Shown here one piece after another: positions 16,937 through 25,462 of a stretch of 64,000 nucleotides of DNA. Origin of the DNA: PSRF01 sp051000815 (lineage in GTDB: Bacteria > Acidobacteriota > Blastocatellia > Pyrinomonadales > Pyrinomonadaceae); assembly GCA_051000815.1 (NCBI GenBank), contig JBPCNX010000038.1, positions 57,006 through 121,005 of the forward strand, read 5' to 3'. Position numbers and translations under genes: made by a program. Below the pieces are notes generated by a model. It searched no databases and had not been told where the DNA came from. It was given only the letters and a program-made list of their open reading frames with translations. How positions within the stretch are numbered: the first letter of the stretch is position 1; each line of letters begins with the position of its first letter.

Positions 16937-18286
16937 TCAGGGTCGTATTCGATAAAGCATGCGCGGAAACGGAATCGTTTCTCTGATGTGCTCAATCCCA
17001 CACATCCATGCCGTGCAGCGCTCAATGCCCATTCCGAATCCTGCGTGAGGGACACTGCCGTAGCGACGCAGATCGAGATACCACTCGAAAGCTTCCTGAG
17101 GCAGCTCGTGTAAAGCGATTTGCTCTTGCAGAAACTCCAGCGAGGTGGCCCGCTCGCCTCCGCCAATTACTTCGCCATACCCTTCGGGCGCCAGGACATC
17201 AACGCCCAACGCCAATTCACCACGCTCGCGATCTCGCTCCATGTAGAAGGCCTTCACGGCAGCAGGGTAATGGTGAACCATCACCGGCCTTTCAAACTTG
17301 CTCGAGATATAAGTCTCGTCTGGTGCTCCGAAGTCTCCGCCCCACTCGAAGCGAGACTCCAACTCACCCGCTGCGTGGCCTTCCTGCAGCATCTTCACCG
17401 CATCATCGTAATGAACTCGGGGGAATGGAGCGATGATAGCTTCCAGACGCGACGTGTCTCGCTCCAGGACCTTTAAATCTTCTTTACGATCTTTGAGGAC
17501 GCGGGCCGCTACGTGCGCCAGCATCCGCTCGGCCAAAACCATGACATCTTCGAGCGTGGCGAAAGCCATTTCTGGTTCGACCATCCAAAACTCGGTCAGA
17601 TGACGCCGTGTTTTTGATTTCTCCGCACGGAAAGTGGGACCAAAACAATAGACTTTGCCCAACGCTGCCGCAGTCGCTTCGTTATACAGCTGCCCCGATT
17701 GGGTAAGGTAGGCTTTCTCGCCTTCGAAGTAGTCGACTTCAAAAAGTGTTGTAGTGCCTTCACACGCGGCGGGCGTAAGAATCGGCGCGTCGCAAAGCGT
17801 GAAACCATCGCCATCAAGAAAGCCGCGCACTGCCTGCACAACTGTGTGACGCACTTTCAAAATGGCATTCTGGCGCCGTGACCGCAGCCACAAATGGCGC
17901 TTGTCCATCAGGAATTCGGTTCCGTGCTCTTTGGGTGTGATCGGGTAGTCGTGAACCTCCTGTAGTACTTCAGCAGCGCTCACATCGATTTCAAAGCCGC
18001 CGGGCGCGCGTTCGTCGGCGCGTACCGTACCCCGGATTGCCAACGCTGACTCCTGCCCCAAGCCCTTAAGCGCATCCCAGGTCTCAGGTGTAATGGCATT
18101 CTTCAATACCACGCACTGCACGACGCCGGTCCCATCACGCAATTGAGGAAACAGGATCTTTCCGCTTGAACGCAGGTTGTAGAGCCAGCCTTTCAGGACC
18201 ACCTCTTCGCCGACGTGTTTCGCAAGCTGAGCGATATACGCGCGCTCCGACTTATCCACTTCCAATGATTTTGATTCGGTTGCCAT
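16937..18286 (-). CDS. asnS: Asparagine--tRNA ligase
   Basis: This 449-residue class IIb synthetase opens with an OB-fold anticodon-binding domain (about 25-120: V-V-L-K-G-W-L-Y-N-L-R-S-S-G-K). The catalytic core has motif 2 F-R-A-E-K-S-K-T-R-R-H-L-T-E-F-W and motif 3 G-F-G-M-G-I-E-R. The motif 2 wording and the W-M-V-E-P-E run fit AsnRS rather than AspRS. It charges tRNA-Asn directly, which implies the organism does not rely only on the amidotransferase route. Start ATG 18286 is the first in frame. Confidence 0.93.
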   Translation of the reverse strand: MATESKSLEVDKSERAYIAQLAKHVGEEVVLKGWLYNLRSSGKILFPQLRDGTGVVQCVVLKNAITPETWDALKGLGQESALAIRGTVRADERAPGGFEIDVSAAEVLQEVHDYPITPKEHGTEFLMDKRHLWLRSRRQNAILKVRHTVVQAVRGFLDGDGFTLCDAPILTPAACEGTTTLFEVDYFEGEKAYLTQSGQLYNEATAAALGKVYCFGPTFRAEKSKTRRHLTEFWMVEPEMAFATLEDVMVLAERMLAHVAARVLKDRKEDLKVLERDTSRLEAIIAPFPRVHYDDAVKMLQEGHAAGELESRFEWGGDFGAPDETYISSKFERPVMVHHYPAAVKAFYMERDRERGELALGVDVLAPEGYGEVIGGGERATSLEFLQEQIALHELPQEAFEWYLDLRRYGSVPHAGFGMGIERCTAWMCGIEHIRETIPFPRMLYRIRP

Positions 18287-18339
18287 CTGTTAACGGAGCG
18301 AAGACTGGTCAAACCAAATCCTTCGGTCCTTGTCCAGGG

Positions 18340-19440
18340 TCAATTCAGCGGTAGTTCTGACGTCGTAGCTACGTCCAAGTGTGGCTTGCCGTTGAGTCTG
18401 TCGCTAATCATCTTTCTCAAAGTCGGAAAGCGGACCAACCAGTCAGCCGCTTGCAGAACGATCGCAAGTGTTGGGGGAATGAAGTGCTCGTAGAAGGCCC
18501 CTCGACCGCAGACAGCTGTTTGATATGAGAAAGTGCCGACGGCTTTAAGACCTCTTTGAATCGTCATCAAACGAAACTGGCGGGCAAAGTCGTCCGGATC
18601 AAGAGCTTCAAGTCCAAGGCGGCGGCGTTCTTCCAAAAGGAACAGTCGACAGTCGCGCAATTCCGCAAGTGAAGGCGCCGACACCTGGCGGTCCAGAAGC
18701 AGTGAAACAAGATCGTAACTGGCTGGCCCCATCCGCGCATCCTGATGATCCACGACACGCAGGTGATTGCGGCTGTCTAACATCAGGTTGGCTGTATGAA
18801 AATCGCGATGACAAAGAACGCGAGGCGCTGCGGAGAGCTCCGCGGCGATATCGTTCAGTTCCGCCTTTAACTCCCCGGCCTCGGCATGACGCAGTTTCTC
18901 CTTTCGCAAACTCTGAAAGTAGTGCTCCACGAAAAAGTCGAGCTCCCACGACAGCTTTGCTTCGTCAAAGGCCAGCCTGCTGGAAATTGACTTTGCCTCA
19001 CACGCTCTTCCGGTCGCCTTTTGAATGCGCGCGACGATGTTTATTGCCTGCTCTCTGTAGTCCTCGGTCTCCTCCGGCGAGGCACTTTCAAAAACGCGAC
19101 ACAGTTGTCGATCGCCCAGGTCCTCCTGAACAATAATCCCGCTGGCACCATCCACTGCGTAGATCTCCGGCACCGCAATATCGCACTCCGCAAATAGCCG
19201 CGTCACATCGAGGTATGGATGTAAATCAGGATCAAACGGATCGGGATAGACGGCTGCAACCGCGGTTCCCTTGCTCCAGGGAATGCGAAAGTAGTTTCGG
19301 GTAGAGGCGTCCGGCGTCAAAGCCGTGATCTCCGTGTCGGAGACTCCCTGAGATTGGAGAAACTTTAAGAGCCTATCAGTGGTTGAGAGTTCGAGAGTGC
19401 CGGCGGGAAATTGGTTTGCTGAACTCATTTGGCGAGACAT
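18340..19440 (-). CDS. Phosphotransferase, AmgK-like (N-acetylmuramate/N-acetylglucosamine kinase type)
   Basis: This 366-residue aminoglycoside-phosphotransferase-fold kinase has the catalytic loop L-C-H-R-D-F-H-T-A-N-L-M-L and the metal-binding V-V-D-H-Q-D-A-R-M-G-P-A-S-Y-D-L. These closely follow AmgK (COG3178), which phosphorylates the anomeric position of MurNAc and GlcNAc in cell-wall recycling. A sugar-1-phosphate nucleotidyltransferase gene sits directly upstream on the same strand, the amgK-murU pairing known from pseudomonads. The kinase call is firm. The MurNAc substrate is inferred from the pair. Start ATG 19440; an in-frame ATG four codons later is equally possible. Confidence 0.8.
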   Translation of the reverse strand: MSRQMSSANQFPAGTLELSTTDRLLKFLQSQGVSDTEITALTPDASTRNYFRIPWSKGTAVAAVYPDPFDPDLHPYLDVTRLFAECDIAVPEIYAVDGASGIIVQEDLGDRQLCRVFESASPEETEDYREQAINIVARIQKATGRACEAKSISSRLAFDEAKLSWELDFFVEHYFQSLRKEKLRHAEAGELKAELNDIAAELSAAPRVLCHRDFHTANLMLDSRNHLRVVDHQDARMGPASYDLVSLLLDRQVSAPSLAELRDCRLFLLEERRRLGLEALDPDDFARQFRLMTIQRGLKAVGTFSYQTAVCGRGAFYEHFIPPTLAIVLQAADWLVRFPTLRKMISDRLNGKPHLDVATTSELPLN

Positions 19441-19530
19441 TCGTGGTGAAATTCGGGCTCAGCCTCTCTTAAAAATAAACGGGACTCAAAGTCCCGCGGG
19501 CTCTGAAACTGTGAACTCGTGTGGATTGTA

Positions 19531-20511
19531 TCACTGGCTTAAAGGCACAACAAAATTCTCACCTCGAACTTCCCCTTTGAGAGCTTTCAATGGCGTTGGC
19601 CTTCCCACAACGAGCGAATTCCTCACCACAATGGCATTCTCAAGAATTTCGCCGGAACCAATGCGCACGCCGTCCCCAAGCACCGCACGCCTGACCCGGG
19701 CGTTAGCATCCACGATAACATCGTCCCAGAGGACTGCCTCGGCAACGTGCGCTTCGCTTGAGACCTTACATCTAACGCCGGCAGTAAGGTTTTCGCCCCG
19801 TTCAGACAACATCGCCAGACTGATATCCAGGTAGCGCTGCAGAGTGGAGAGTTCATACCAATTGCCGCTCGATACATCGACCGCGATGCGCTCACCCTTG
19901 GCCATCGCTTTTGGATAGACATCAGTTGTGGAGTGAGAAAAAACGCCGCGAGGTATGTAGTCGAAGATGCGAGGCTCGAGGATCTGAATTCCAGTGAACA
20001 TCAGCGGAGCTGCTTCGGACGCAGATGTAGCGGCGGCCGGCATCCCGCCAAATCTCTGGAGAAATCCACCTGACGTTTCGACAATGGTAAACCGCTGACG
20101 ATTTGTATTTGGCAATAAGACCATCGTGGCGATTGCGCCGGAGTCACGATGCGTTTTCAAGGCTGCCCGAAGATCAATGTCGCAAATGATTTTGCCGTTG
20201 ATAACGACGAAGGTCTCATCCATCAAGTGCTGACGCGCGTTATCGAGCGCACCGCTGGTGCCGAGGATTTCGGGTTCTTCAATGTAATAGAGCTGAACGC
20301 CAAACCTGGTGCCGTCGCCAAGGGCCCTTCGAACCGAATCCGGCCGGTGATGAAGATTCACCAGGATGTCGCGGCAACCATTGTTCGCAAGATATTCGGC
20401 GACGTAACCGACTAGAGGTTTTCCCAGGATTGGAATCGCAGGCTTTGTGCGATCTTCGGTCAACGGCCACAGACGTGTGCCGTAGCCGGCGGAAAGAATC
20501 ATGGCGCGCAT
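19531..20511 (-). CDS. Sugar-1-phosphate nucleotidyltransferase (MurU-like, with beta-helix tail)
   Basis: The N-terminal 240 residues are a nucleotidyltransferase with the signature A-G-Y-G-T-R-L-W-P-L-T-E-D-R-T-K-P, then L-G-T-S-G-A-L-D-N-A and G-K-I-I-C-D-I-D-L. The C-terminal 80 residues (V-S-S-E-A-H-V-A-E-A-V-L, A-V-L-G-D-G-V-R-I-G) are a left-handed beta-helix, absent from the 223-residue Pseudomonas MurU but present in mannose-1-phosphate guanylyltransferases. Next to an AmgK-like kinase it would make UDP-MurNAc. Without that context it could be a GDP-mannose or glucose-type enzyme. The 90-base gap between the two genes holds no promoter I can recognise. Confidence 0.8.
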   Translation of the reverse strand: MRAMILSAGYGTRLWPLTEDRTKPAIPILGKPLVGYVAEYLANNGCRDILVNLHHRPDSVRRALGDGTRFGVQLYYIEEPEILGTSGALDNARQHLMDETFVVINGKIICDIDLRAALKTHRDSGAIATMVLLPNTNRQRFTIVETSGGFLQRFGGMPAAATSASEAAPLMFTGIQILEPRIFDYIPRGVFSHSTTDVYPKAMAKGERIAVDVSSGNWYELSTLQRYLDISLAMLSERGENLTAGVRCKVSSEAHVAEAVLWDDVIVDANARVRRAVLGDGVRIGSGEILENAIVVRNSLVVGRPTPLKALKGEVRGENFVVPLSQ

Positions 20512-20583
20512 GAGAGCTATTCTAAGCGGATGGGTACGATTCAGGTAGGAGGTGTGAGCGGGCGGGTTGGTTCAGCCTGATCT

Positions 20584-21165
20584 TTACGATGCTTTTGAGG
20601 CGTCGCGGATCATCAGGTCGAACGTGCCGGGTGAGACCTTGCGAAACCGGGTATTGCGATTCAAGGAAACAGCGACGCTGATCGTCGGATTGGCGCCGGT
20701 GAACTTGAAACCGCCTTCGAGCAACCTATTGTAGATTTCGTTGACGTGTAGCGGTCCGCCCTCTTCGCGCAATAGTAGCGTTACGGCCTGGGGAATCGTC
20801 CGGTCGAGGAAGCGATCGCTGAGAGCTTCAACATCGCTCCGGATTGCTGGAATCTCCTGCCGCCTGGTATCCATAGCAACTGGAGCGCGAGTCTGACCTG
20901 AGGACTGTCGCATCGCATTTTCGAGTTCGGCATCCGACGGAAGCCCGCCTGTAAGCCGATTCGAGGCCAGTACGGAGGAGAGTAGGCGGTAGATCGCGGC
21001 TTCAGACTGGCTAGCAAGCGTATCCATTTCCGCCAATTCAGCCCTCACTGCGTCCGCCTCTACTTCCAATTCCCGTAAACGCGCCGCTAAATGCATCCGC
21101 GCCGCTCGCGACTGGCGCAAGCTTTGTTCGAGTCTCGACAGCAAATTTTCGCTGGGCCGCTCCAT
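20584..21165 (-). CDS. Coiled-coil protein with C-terminal HARE-HTH winged helix
   Basis: The first 70 residues of 193 form a long heptad-patterned helix (L-R-E-L-E-V-E-A-D-A-V-R-A-E-L). The C-terminal 65 residues match the HARE-HTH fold: A-V-T-L-L-L-R-E-E-G-G-P-L-H-V-N-E-I-Y-N, a glycine turn, and T-I-S-V-A-V-S-L-N-R-N-T-R-F-R-K. That domain is found in HB1, ASXL, RNA polymerase delta and some restriction enzymes and is thought to bind DNA or chromatin-like complexes. A DNA-binding regulator is a reasonable guess, but the target is unknown. Same strand and spacing as the rest of the run. Confidence 0.7.
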   Translation of the reverse strand: MERPSENLLSRLEQSLRQSRAARMHLAARLRELEVEADAVRAELAEMDTLASQSEAAIYRLLSSVLASNRLTGGLPSDAELENAMRQSSGQTRAPVAMDTRRQEIPAIRSDVEALSDRFLDRTIPQAVTLLLREEGGPLHVNEIYNRLLEGGFKFTGANPTISVAVSLNRNTRFRKVSPGTFDLMIRDASKAS

Positions 21166-21230
21166 CTCTGAAATCTTAAAGGGATTTAGGGCTTAAGACA
21201 ATAGTTTTGAGGCAGAAGGACGGCTTGGTG

Positions 21231-22250
21231 TTAGCGATCCCGCTCCAGGACGTAGGTCGGTATGGATTTCAGGGCGTCACAATACTCGGAATCCGCCAGG
21301 TCGTTTAGCGCCTGTCCTGCGGTCTGAGCAAACTCATCAGCACGCGCCCTGGCCCGTTCTAGTCCACCCACCCTTTCGACCGCGCTCAGCAACTCATTTC
21401 GCGAGATTCGATCATAATTGCCATCTGCGATCACCTTCTCTACCTTTCCACGCGCGGACTCGTCACTCTCAAGCAGATAGATCAATGGCAAGGTTACCTT
21501 TCCTGCGAGCAAGTCCACGCCGGCAGCCTTCCCCAGGGAGTCGTCGGTCGCGGTGAAATCGAGCAGGTCGTCGGTGAGCTGGAAGGCAGTTCCCAGGTTC
21601 AAGCCATAACTACTCAGTGCCAGCCGTTCGCTGTCTGGCGCCTTGCCCAGGATGGCTCCAACCTCGCAACAGGCGCTGAAGAGGTAAGCGGTCTTGCGTT
21701 GTAGCACATCAAGATAGGCCGACTCAGAAACATCTGTTCGGCCGAGCAGCGTCAGCTGGAGCAATTCGCCCTCAGTCATCTTGCGTGTGACAGCGGTGAG
21801 AATGTCCAGAATTGGTAGTGATCGTTCGGCGAGACTGGTTTCAAAGGCTGACATGTAAAGCCAGTCGCCCATCAATACCGCGGTTTCGTTTCCATACACG
21901 GCATTTACGGTCGGCCTGTCGCGGCGCGTTTCCGCGTCGTCAATGATGTCGTCGTGAACGAGCGTCGCCGTGTGGAGAAACTCCATTACGGTCGCCATCC
22001 TAATCGAGTTGTAGCGGGCACCGTCCCCACCAACCGCGTAGTTTGCGAGAATCGTTAGAGCGGGACGTACTCGCTTGCCACCGGAGGCGCGAAGATAGTC
22101 CGCGATGAAGTCGATTACTTGCACGTTTGAGCGAGCCTGACGCTCAAACTCCGACTCCACCTCTTTCAACTCAGCTGAGATCAAACTGAAGATGCGTCGC
22201 GCCGAGATCCGCGCTTCTTCGATGGCAACTGTGTGGCCGGATGTCTGCAT
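21231..22250 (-). CDS. Long-chain polyprenyl diphosphate synthase
   Basis: This 339-residue trans-prenyltransferase has both aspartate-rich motifs: the first around Asp100-Asp105 (L-V-H-D-D-I-I-D-D) and the second around Asp227-Asp231 (Q-L-T-D-D-L-L-D). G-G-K-R-V-R-P lies at 58-63, the diphosphate site. Small residues before the first motif and the overall similarity suggest a long product (hepta- to octaprenyl), used for quinone side chains. Chain length cannot be read securely. It is 15 bases from yajQ. Confidence 0.88.
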   Translation of the reverse strand: MQTSGHTVAIEEARISARRIFSLISAELKEVESEFERQARSNVQVIDFIADYLRASGGKRVRPALTILANYAVGGDGARYNSIRMATVMEFLHTATLVHDDIIDDAETRRDRPTVNAVYGNETAVLMGDWLYMSAFETSLAERSLPILDILTAVTRKMTEGELLQLTLLGRTDVSESAYLDVLQRKTAYLFSACCEVGAILGKAPDSERLALSSYGLNLGTAFQLTDDLLDFTATDDSLGKAAGVDLLAGKVTLPLIYLLESDESARGKVEKVIADGNYDRISRNELLSAVERVGGLERARARADEFAQTAGQALNDLADSEYCDALKSIPTYVLERDR

Positions 22251-22265
22251 TGTCTGCCAACTCGC

Positions 22266-22763
22266 TTAGTTGGTTCGATAATTCGTGAACTGCATGTGGA
22301 TGCCAAAATCCTTTTCTTTGAGTTTGGCGATTATTCCCTGCAACGTGTCCCGATCCTTGCCGGAAACCCGCACCACGTCAGCCTGAATAGAAGCCTGCAC
22401 CTTCGCTTTTGAGTCTTTGATAAACCGGACTACTTCTTTGGCTTTGTCCTGAGGAATTCCCTGTTGAATGGCCACCTGCTGCTTGACTGTTCCACCAGCC
22501 GCCGGTTCCACCGTGCCGTAATTCAAAGCCTTTAGCGGAACTCCGCGGCGAACGAGTTTCTGCTGGAGAATATCGTTCATATTGCGCAGCCTGGTTTCAT
22601 CTTCGGCGGTGAGCAACAGGGCTTCCTTTTCAAGCACGACATTGGCCGCACTGCCTTTGAAGTCGAACCTCTGCTTTACTTCCTTGATGGTTTGGTTAAT
22701 CGCGTTCGTCATCTCCGCGCGATCAACCTCTGAAACGATGTCAAATGAATTTTGTTGAGCCAT
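22266..22763 (-). CDS. yajQ: YajQ family nucleotide-binding protein
   Basis: This 165-residue protein spans the usual family length. It has the tandem ferredoxin-like folds and conserved segments F-D-I-V-S-E-V-D, Q-R-F-D-F-K-G, E-D-E-T-R-L, Q-G-I-P-Q-D-K-A-K-E-V-V and V-R-V-S-G-K-D-R-D-T-L-Q. In Xanthomonas the homologue binds cyclic di-GMP and works with a transcription factor. In other bacteria it binds nucleotides or RNA with an unclear role. Confidence 0.93.
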   Translation of the reverse strand: MAQQNSFDIVSEVDRAEMTNAINQTIKEVKQRFDFKGSAANVVLEKEALLLTAEDETRLRNMNDILQQKLVRRGVPLKALNYGTVEPAAGGTVKQQVAIQQGIPQDKAKEVVRFIKDSKAKVQASIQADVVRVSGKDRDTLQGIIAKLKEKDFGIHMQFTNYRTN

Positions 22764-22845
22764 GGGCCGCGCCGCGTTTGAAGGTCACAATGTAAGTCGC
22801 GTTAGAGCGAGGATAGCATCAAAGCCGACCATGTGAAAGTTGGCG

Positions 22846-23634
22846 CTAGATGGAGTCCAGCTGGAAGATTGTGGTGAAATTAGCGGTGGTAGCGCGCCCA
22901 ATCTCTTCCAGTGAAACATCGTGGAGTTCGGCCAGGCAGCGCGCCACCTCCACCACTCGCGCCGGTTCATTGCGACGGCCACGAAAGGGTATGGGACTAA
23001 GGTAAGGGCAATCGGTTTCGATAAGCAGATGCGCAGGCGGTATCTGCTTCGCGACGTCCCGAATATCCTGCGCCTTTTTGAAAGTGACATTTCCCGAGAA
23101 CGAAACCAGGAAGCCGAGATCGATTGCTACCCGAGCCAGATTTAGAGAACCACCAAAACAATGCATGATCCCGCCGCGGGTAGCTCCGGAATACTCAGCC
23201 TGAAGGATCACGATTGTGTCGTCATCGGCATCGCGAGTGTGAATAATGACTGGAAGACTGCGTTCCCGTGCGGCCCGCAACTGGCGGCGAAAAACTTCCC
23301 GCTGGATGTCGCGCGGTGAATTGTCGTAATGAAAGTCGAGACCGATTTCACCCCAGGCAATTACGCGTGAACTCTTAGTTATTAAATTCTTGATTCTGTT
23401 TTCTGCAGCGTCATCGTAAAGCTTGGCGTCGTGAGGGTGGACGCCTATCGCAGCAAGAACATCCTCCTGAGATTCGGCCAAAAGAACTGCTCGCTCAAAC
23501 GCGCCGCTCTGCGGATCACCAGTGCCGACGTTCAGAATTGTCTGCACGCCCGCCGCGCGAGCGCGGGCAATTACCTCGTCTCGATCGGTGTCATACTCCG
23601 GCCCGTCAATGTGAGCGTGCGAATCAACAAACAT
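22846..23634 (-). CDS. TatD family metal-dependent hydrolase
   Basis: The 262-residue TIM barrel shows the family metal ligands: D-S-H-A-H-I-D at the N-end, W-G-E-I-G-L-D-F-H-Y, I-I-H-T-R-D-A, M-H-C-F-G-G and the final L-I-E-T-D-C-P-Y-L-S-P. TatD proteins are 3'-5' DNA exonucleases or, in other branches, D-aminoacyl-tRNA deacylases or general hydrolases. It is 20 bases downstream of the DDAH-family gene in the same run. Confidence 0.92.
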   Translation of the reverse strand: MFVDSHAHIDGPEYDTDRDEVIARARAAGVQTILNVGTGDPQSGAFERAVLLAESQEDVLAAIGVHPHDAKLYDDAAENRIKNLITKSSRVIAWGEIGLDFHYDNSPRDIQREVFRRQLRAARERSLPVIIHTRDADDDTIVILQAEYSGATRGGIMHCFGGSLNLARVAIDLGFLVSFSGNVTFKKAQDIRDVAKQIPPAHLLIETDCPYLSPIPFRGRRNEPARVVEVARCLAELHDVSLEEIGRATTANFTTIFQLDSI

Positions 23635-23654
23635 GGTTCAGTTGTGGGGCGTTT

Positions 23655-24422
23655 TCAAAAGCGCAATGATAAACAACTCAGGCCGCCATCCATTTTTTGA
23701 AACTCCGACATTTCCAGTTCGATGGTTTGATAACCCAGGTTGGCAAGATTTGCGGCGAAACGTGGATAACCGCTGGCAATCAAAAGATGGTCGTTAACCC
23801 GCACACAGTTAGCGGCATATTCTTCACCAGCATCCACATCAACCAGGTCGTAACTGACAAACTCGTTTCTCTCCGCCAGTGCCTTGATCACAGCCAACCT
23901 GTTCTCGCCCAAGCTGGCGAGCCCACTCTTGAGGTGTAGTAAACCGCTGACACCCCGGACATCAACGAAAGTATAAGTGCGGCCCAGTAAACCTAACCGT
24001 TTGCCTAACTGACGCGCGCCCTCTTCATTGGTCCGTTTAGAGATGCCAACGAAATAGTGGTTCCCTGCTTCGCAGACGTCACCGCCATCGAGTGTCCCGG
24101 GCTCATGAATCGTTTCCACCGAAGCAAAGTAGGGATCAAGTGACTTTTTCACTGCGGTTACTTCCCCAATTCGACTTACAGCTCCTGGTCTGGCAAGCAC
24201 AGCATGCCGCCCAATTAGCACGGCCGTGTCTTCCACGAACGTCGAATCCGGATAGTTTGAATCCGGATCCAATCTCGTCAGCGTTAGCCCACAGCTCTCG
24301 AGGGCTGCGCAGTATGTGTCATGTTGCCCGAACGCGCGTTCGTAATCCGGCACACCCAGATCGACAGTTGTCTGCCCTTCCTGGAAGTTGATAGCCGGCC
24401 TGCGGACTATACCCCTACGCAT
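23655..24422 (-). CDS. Dimethylarginine dimethylaminohydrolase family protein
   Basis: This 255-residue guanidino-group-modifying enzyme has the pentein signature elements S-T-F-V-E-D-T-A-V, G-T-L-D-G-G-D-V, the catalytic His in G-L-L-H-L-K-S and the nucleophile Cys near the end in G-G-L-S-C-L-S-L. The family converts N-omega-methylated arginines to citrulline. Close relatives act on arginine or other guanidines. It opens the 13-gene minus-strand run, which also contains an arginase, so arginine turnover is a plausible common theme. Confidence 0.85.
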   Translation of the reverse strand: MRRGIVRRPAINFQEGQTTVDLGVPDYERAFGQHDTYCAALESCGLTLTRLDPDSNYPDSTFVEDTAVLIGRHAVLARPGAVSRIGEVTAVKKSLDPYFASVETIHEPGTLDGGDVCEAGNHYFVGISKRTNEEGARQLGKRLGLLGRTYTFVDVRGVSGLLHLKSGLASLGENRLAVIKALAERNEFVSYDLVDVDAGEEYAANCVRVNDHLLIASGYPRFAANLANLGYQTIELEMSEFQKMDGGLSCLSLRF

Positions 24423-24678
24423 AATGTTGGCTCGTGCTTCACTTGAGATTCTTCCCTTGTGGTCGGGAGAATCGTTTTCCCTTTGCCCAATTTTTCCCTT
24501 CGCCCAATACCGTTGGCGATAGACCTATCTCTGCTTCCTTCAGTAACAAGATTACTCCATATCCGTAACGAAATCGGTTTTGTTACACCATATGAGGAAA
24601 GCTCACGGCTGAAACATCTTGATTTACAAATGGCATAAATGTTGCCATCTCGACGTCTTAGGGGAGGGATTACTGATC
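24423..24678. other. Divergent promoter region between DDAH and the Gly/Asn/Tyr-rich gene
   Basis: This spacer must hold promoters for both directions. It carries the 17-bp tandem repeat (separate entry) and an imperfect dyad GTAAC...GTTAC at about 24565-24588. No coding character and no consensus promoter was recognised. Confidence 0.4.
24475..24508 (+). repeat. Two tandem copies of a 17-bp unit
   Basis: The units TTTTCCCTTTGCCCAAT (24475-24491) and TTTTCCCTTCGCCCAAT (24492-24508) differ at one base. They lie in the divergent spacer, 170 bases before the start of the next plus-strand gene. Confidence 0.85.
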
Positions 24679-25248
24679 ATGATCAAGAAATTTAGTGCAG
24701 CTATTTTGGGTCTTATCTTCGCTTTTGGAGCATTTGGGGCGAATGCCCTGACGGCCGACGCCAAGGACAAAGACCAACGGAGCCGTCGTAACGGAGACTG
24801 GCGTGACGGGAACCGGAGACGTGATGATAACGATCGCCAGTGGCGGCAACGTCGCAACGATCGGCTTCGTGGCCGTGGTTACAACAACGGTCGCTATGGC
24901 TACCCTGGCAACAACAACGGCCGTTATGGTAATGGCCGCTACGGTAATGGTGGCTACAACAATGGTGGCTACAATAACGGTGGCTACAATAACGGTGGCT
25001 ACAACAATAACTATGAGCTGAACCGAGGCTACCAACAGGGTGTGAGCACTGGTTCAAGCGATGCTCAACGCGGTCAAAGCTACAGTCCGCAACGTTCACG
25101 GCACTACCGGAACGCCTCGAGCCAGGAATATCTGCAAGGATTCGTTCGCGGCTATGACCAGGGTTACCGTCAATATGCCGGTTACAACAACAATGGTTAT
25201 AGAAACAACTCCGGAAGCATCTGGAGCCAGATCCTCGGACGTCCATAA
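24679..25248 (+). CDS. Secreted Gly/Asn/Tyr-rich repeat protein
   Basis: ATG 24679, 10 bases after an AGGGGAGGG sequence, starts a good signal peptide (M-I-K-K-F-S-A-A-I-L-G-L-I-F-A-F-G-A-F-G, cut near T-A-D-A). The mature 165 residues begin with a basic Arg/Asp segment. A tract of G-G-Y-N-N repeats follows (24946-25011), then a C-terminal part with two G-Y-x-x-G-Y/D-x-G motifs (G-Y-Q-Q-G, G-Y-D-Q-G-Y) of the kind seen in other small Acidobacterial secreted proteins. The composition suggests an extended, hydrophilic surface or matrix protein. Function unknown. A strong terminator follows at 25331. Confidence 0.75.
   Translation: MIKKFSAAILGLIFAFGAFGANALTADAKDKDQRSRRNGDWRDGNRRRDDNDRQWRQRRNDRLRGRGYNNGRYGYPGNNNGRYGNGRYGNGGYNNGGYNNGGYNNGGYNNNYELNRGYQQGVSTGSSDAQRGQSYSPQRSRHYRNASSQEYLQGFVRGYDQGYRQYAGYNNNGYRNNSGSIWSQILGRP
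24946..25011 (+). repeat. In-frame tandem repeats encoding G-G-Y-N-N
   Basis: About four 15-base units of the form GGTGGCTACAAYAAY, with a partly conserved lead-in (GGTAATGGCCGC). They differ mostly at third codon positions, so the protein repeat is selected or the copies are old. Confidence 0.85.
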
Positions 25249-25330
25249 GAGCTGCCATTGCCTGACAAAGGTAGGCTTTGGACGATGAAGGTTAGTTAAC
25301 CCAGCGCTCAGCGCGGGATGATGAACCTGA

Positions 25331-25360
25331 AAATGCCGCGAGCAGTCTCGCGGCATTTTT
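25331..25360 (+). terminator. Strong rho-independent terminator, possibly bidirectional
   Basis: Perfect 10-bp stem ATGCCGCGAG (25333-25342) with 25347-25356, 4-base loop, followed by TTTTT. An A-run precedes it, so it could also work on the minus strand. It ends the secreted-protein transcript, 83 bases after the stop codon. Confidence 0.95.
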
Positions 25361-25462
25361 CGTATGGCCACTCGCTCGATTACCTTAAGATCTGGTCACA
25401 TATCTATTCCTACCAGCCGTTGTCATCTTGAGCTATCATCCCCCGGCGCTCAAGGAGCAAAT

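Noticed and set aside
24670..25035. Long minus-strand frame opposite the Gly/Asn/Tyr-rich gene
   Set aside because: Its Val/Ala/Thr-repeat protein is the antisense reading of the G-G-Y-N-N repeats. The plus-strand gene has ribosome site, signal peptide and terminator.
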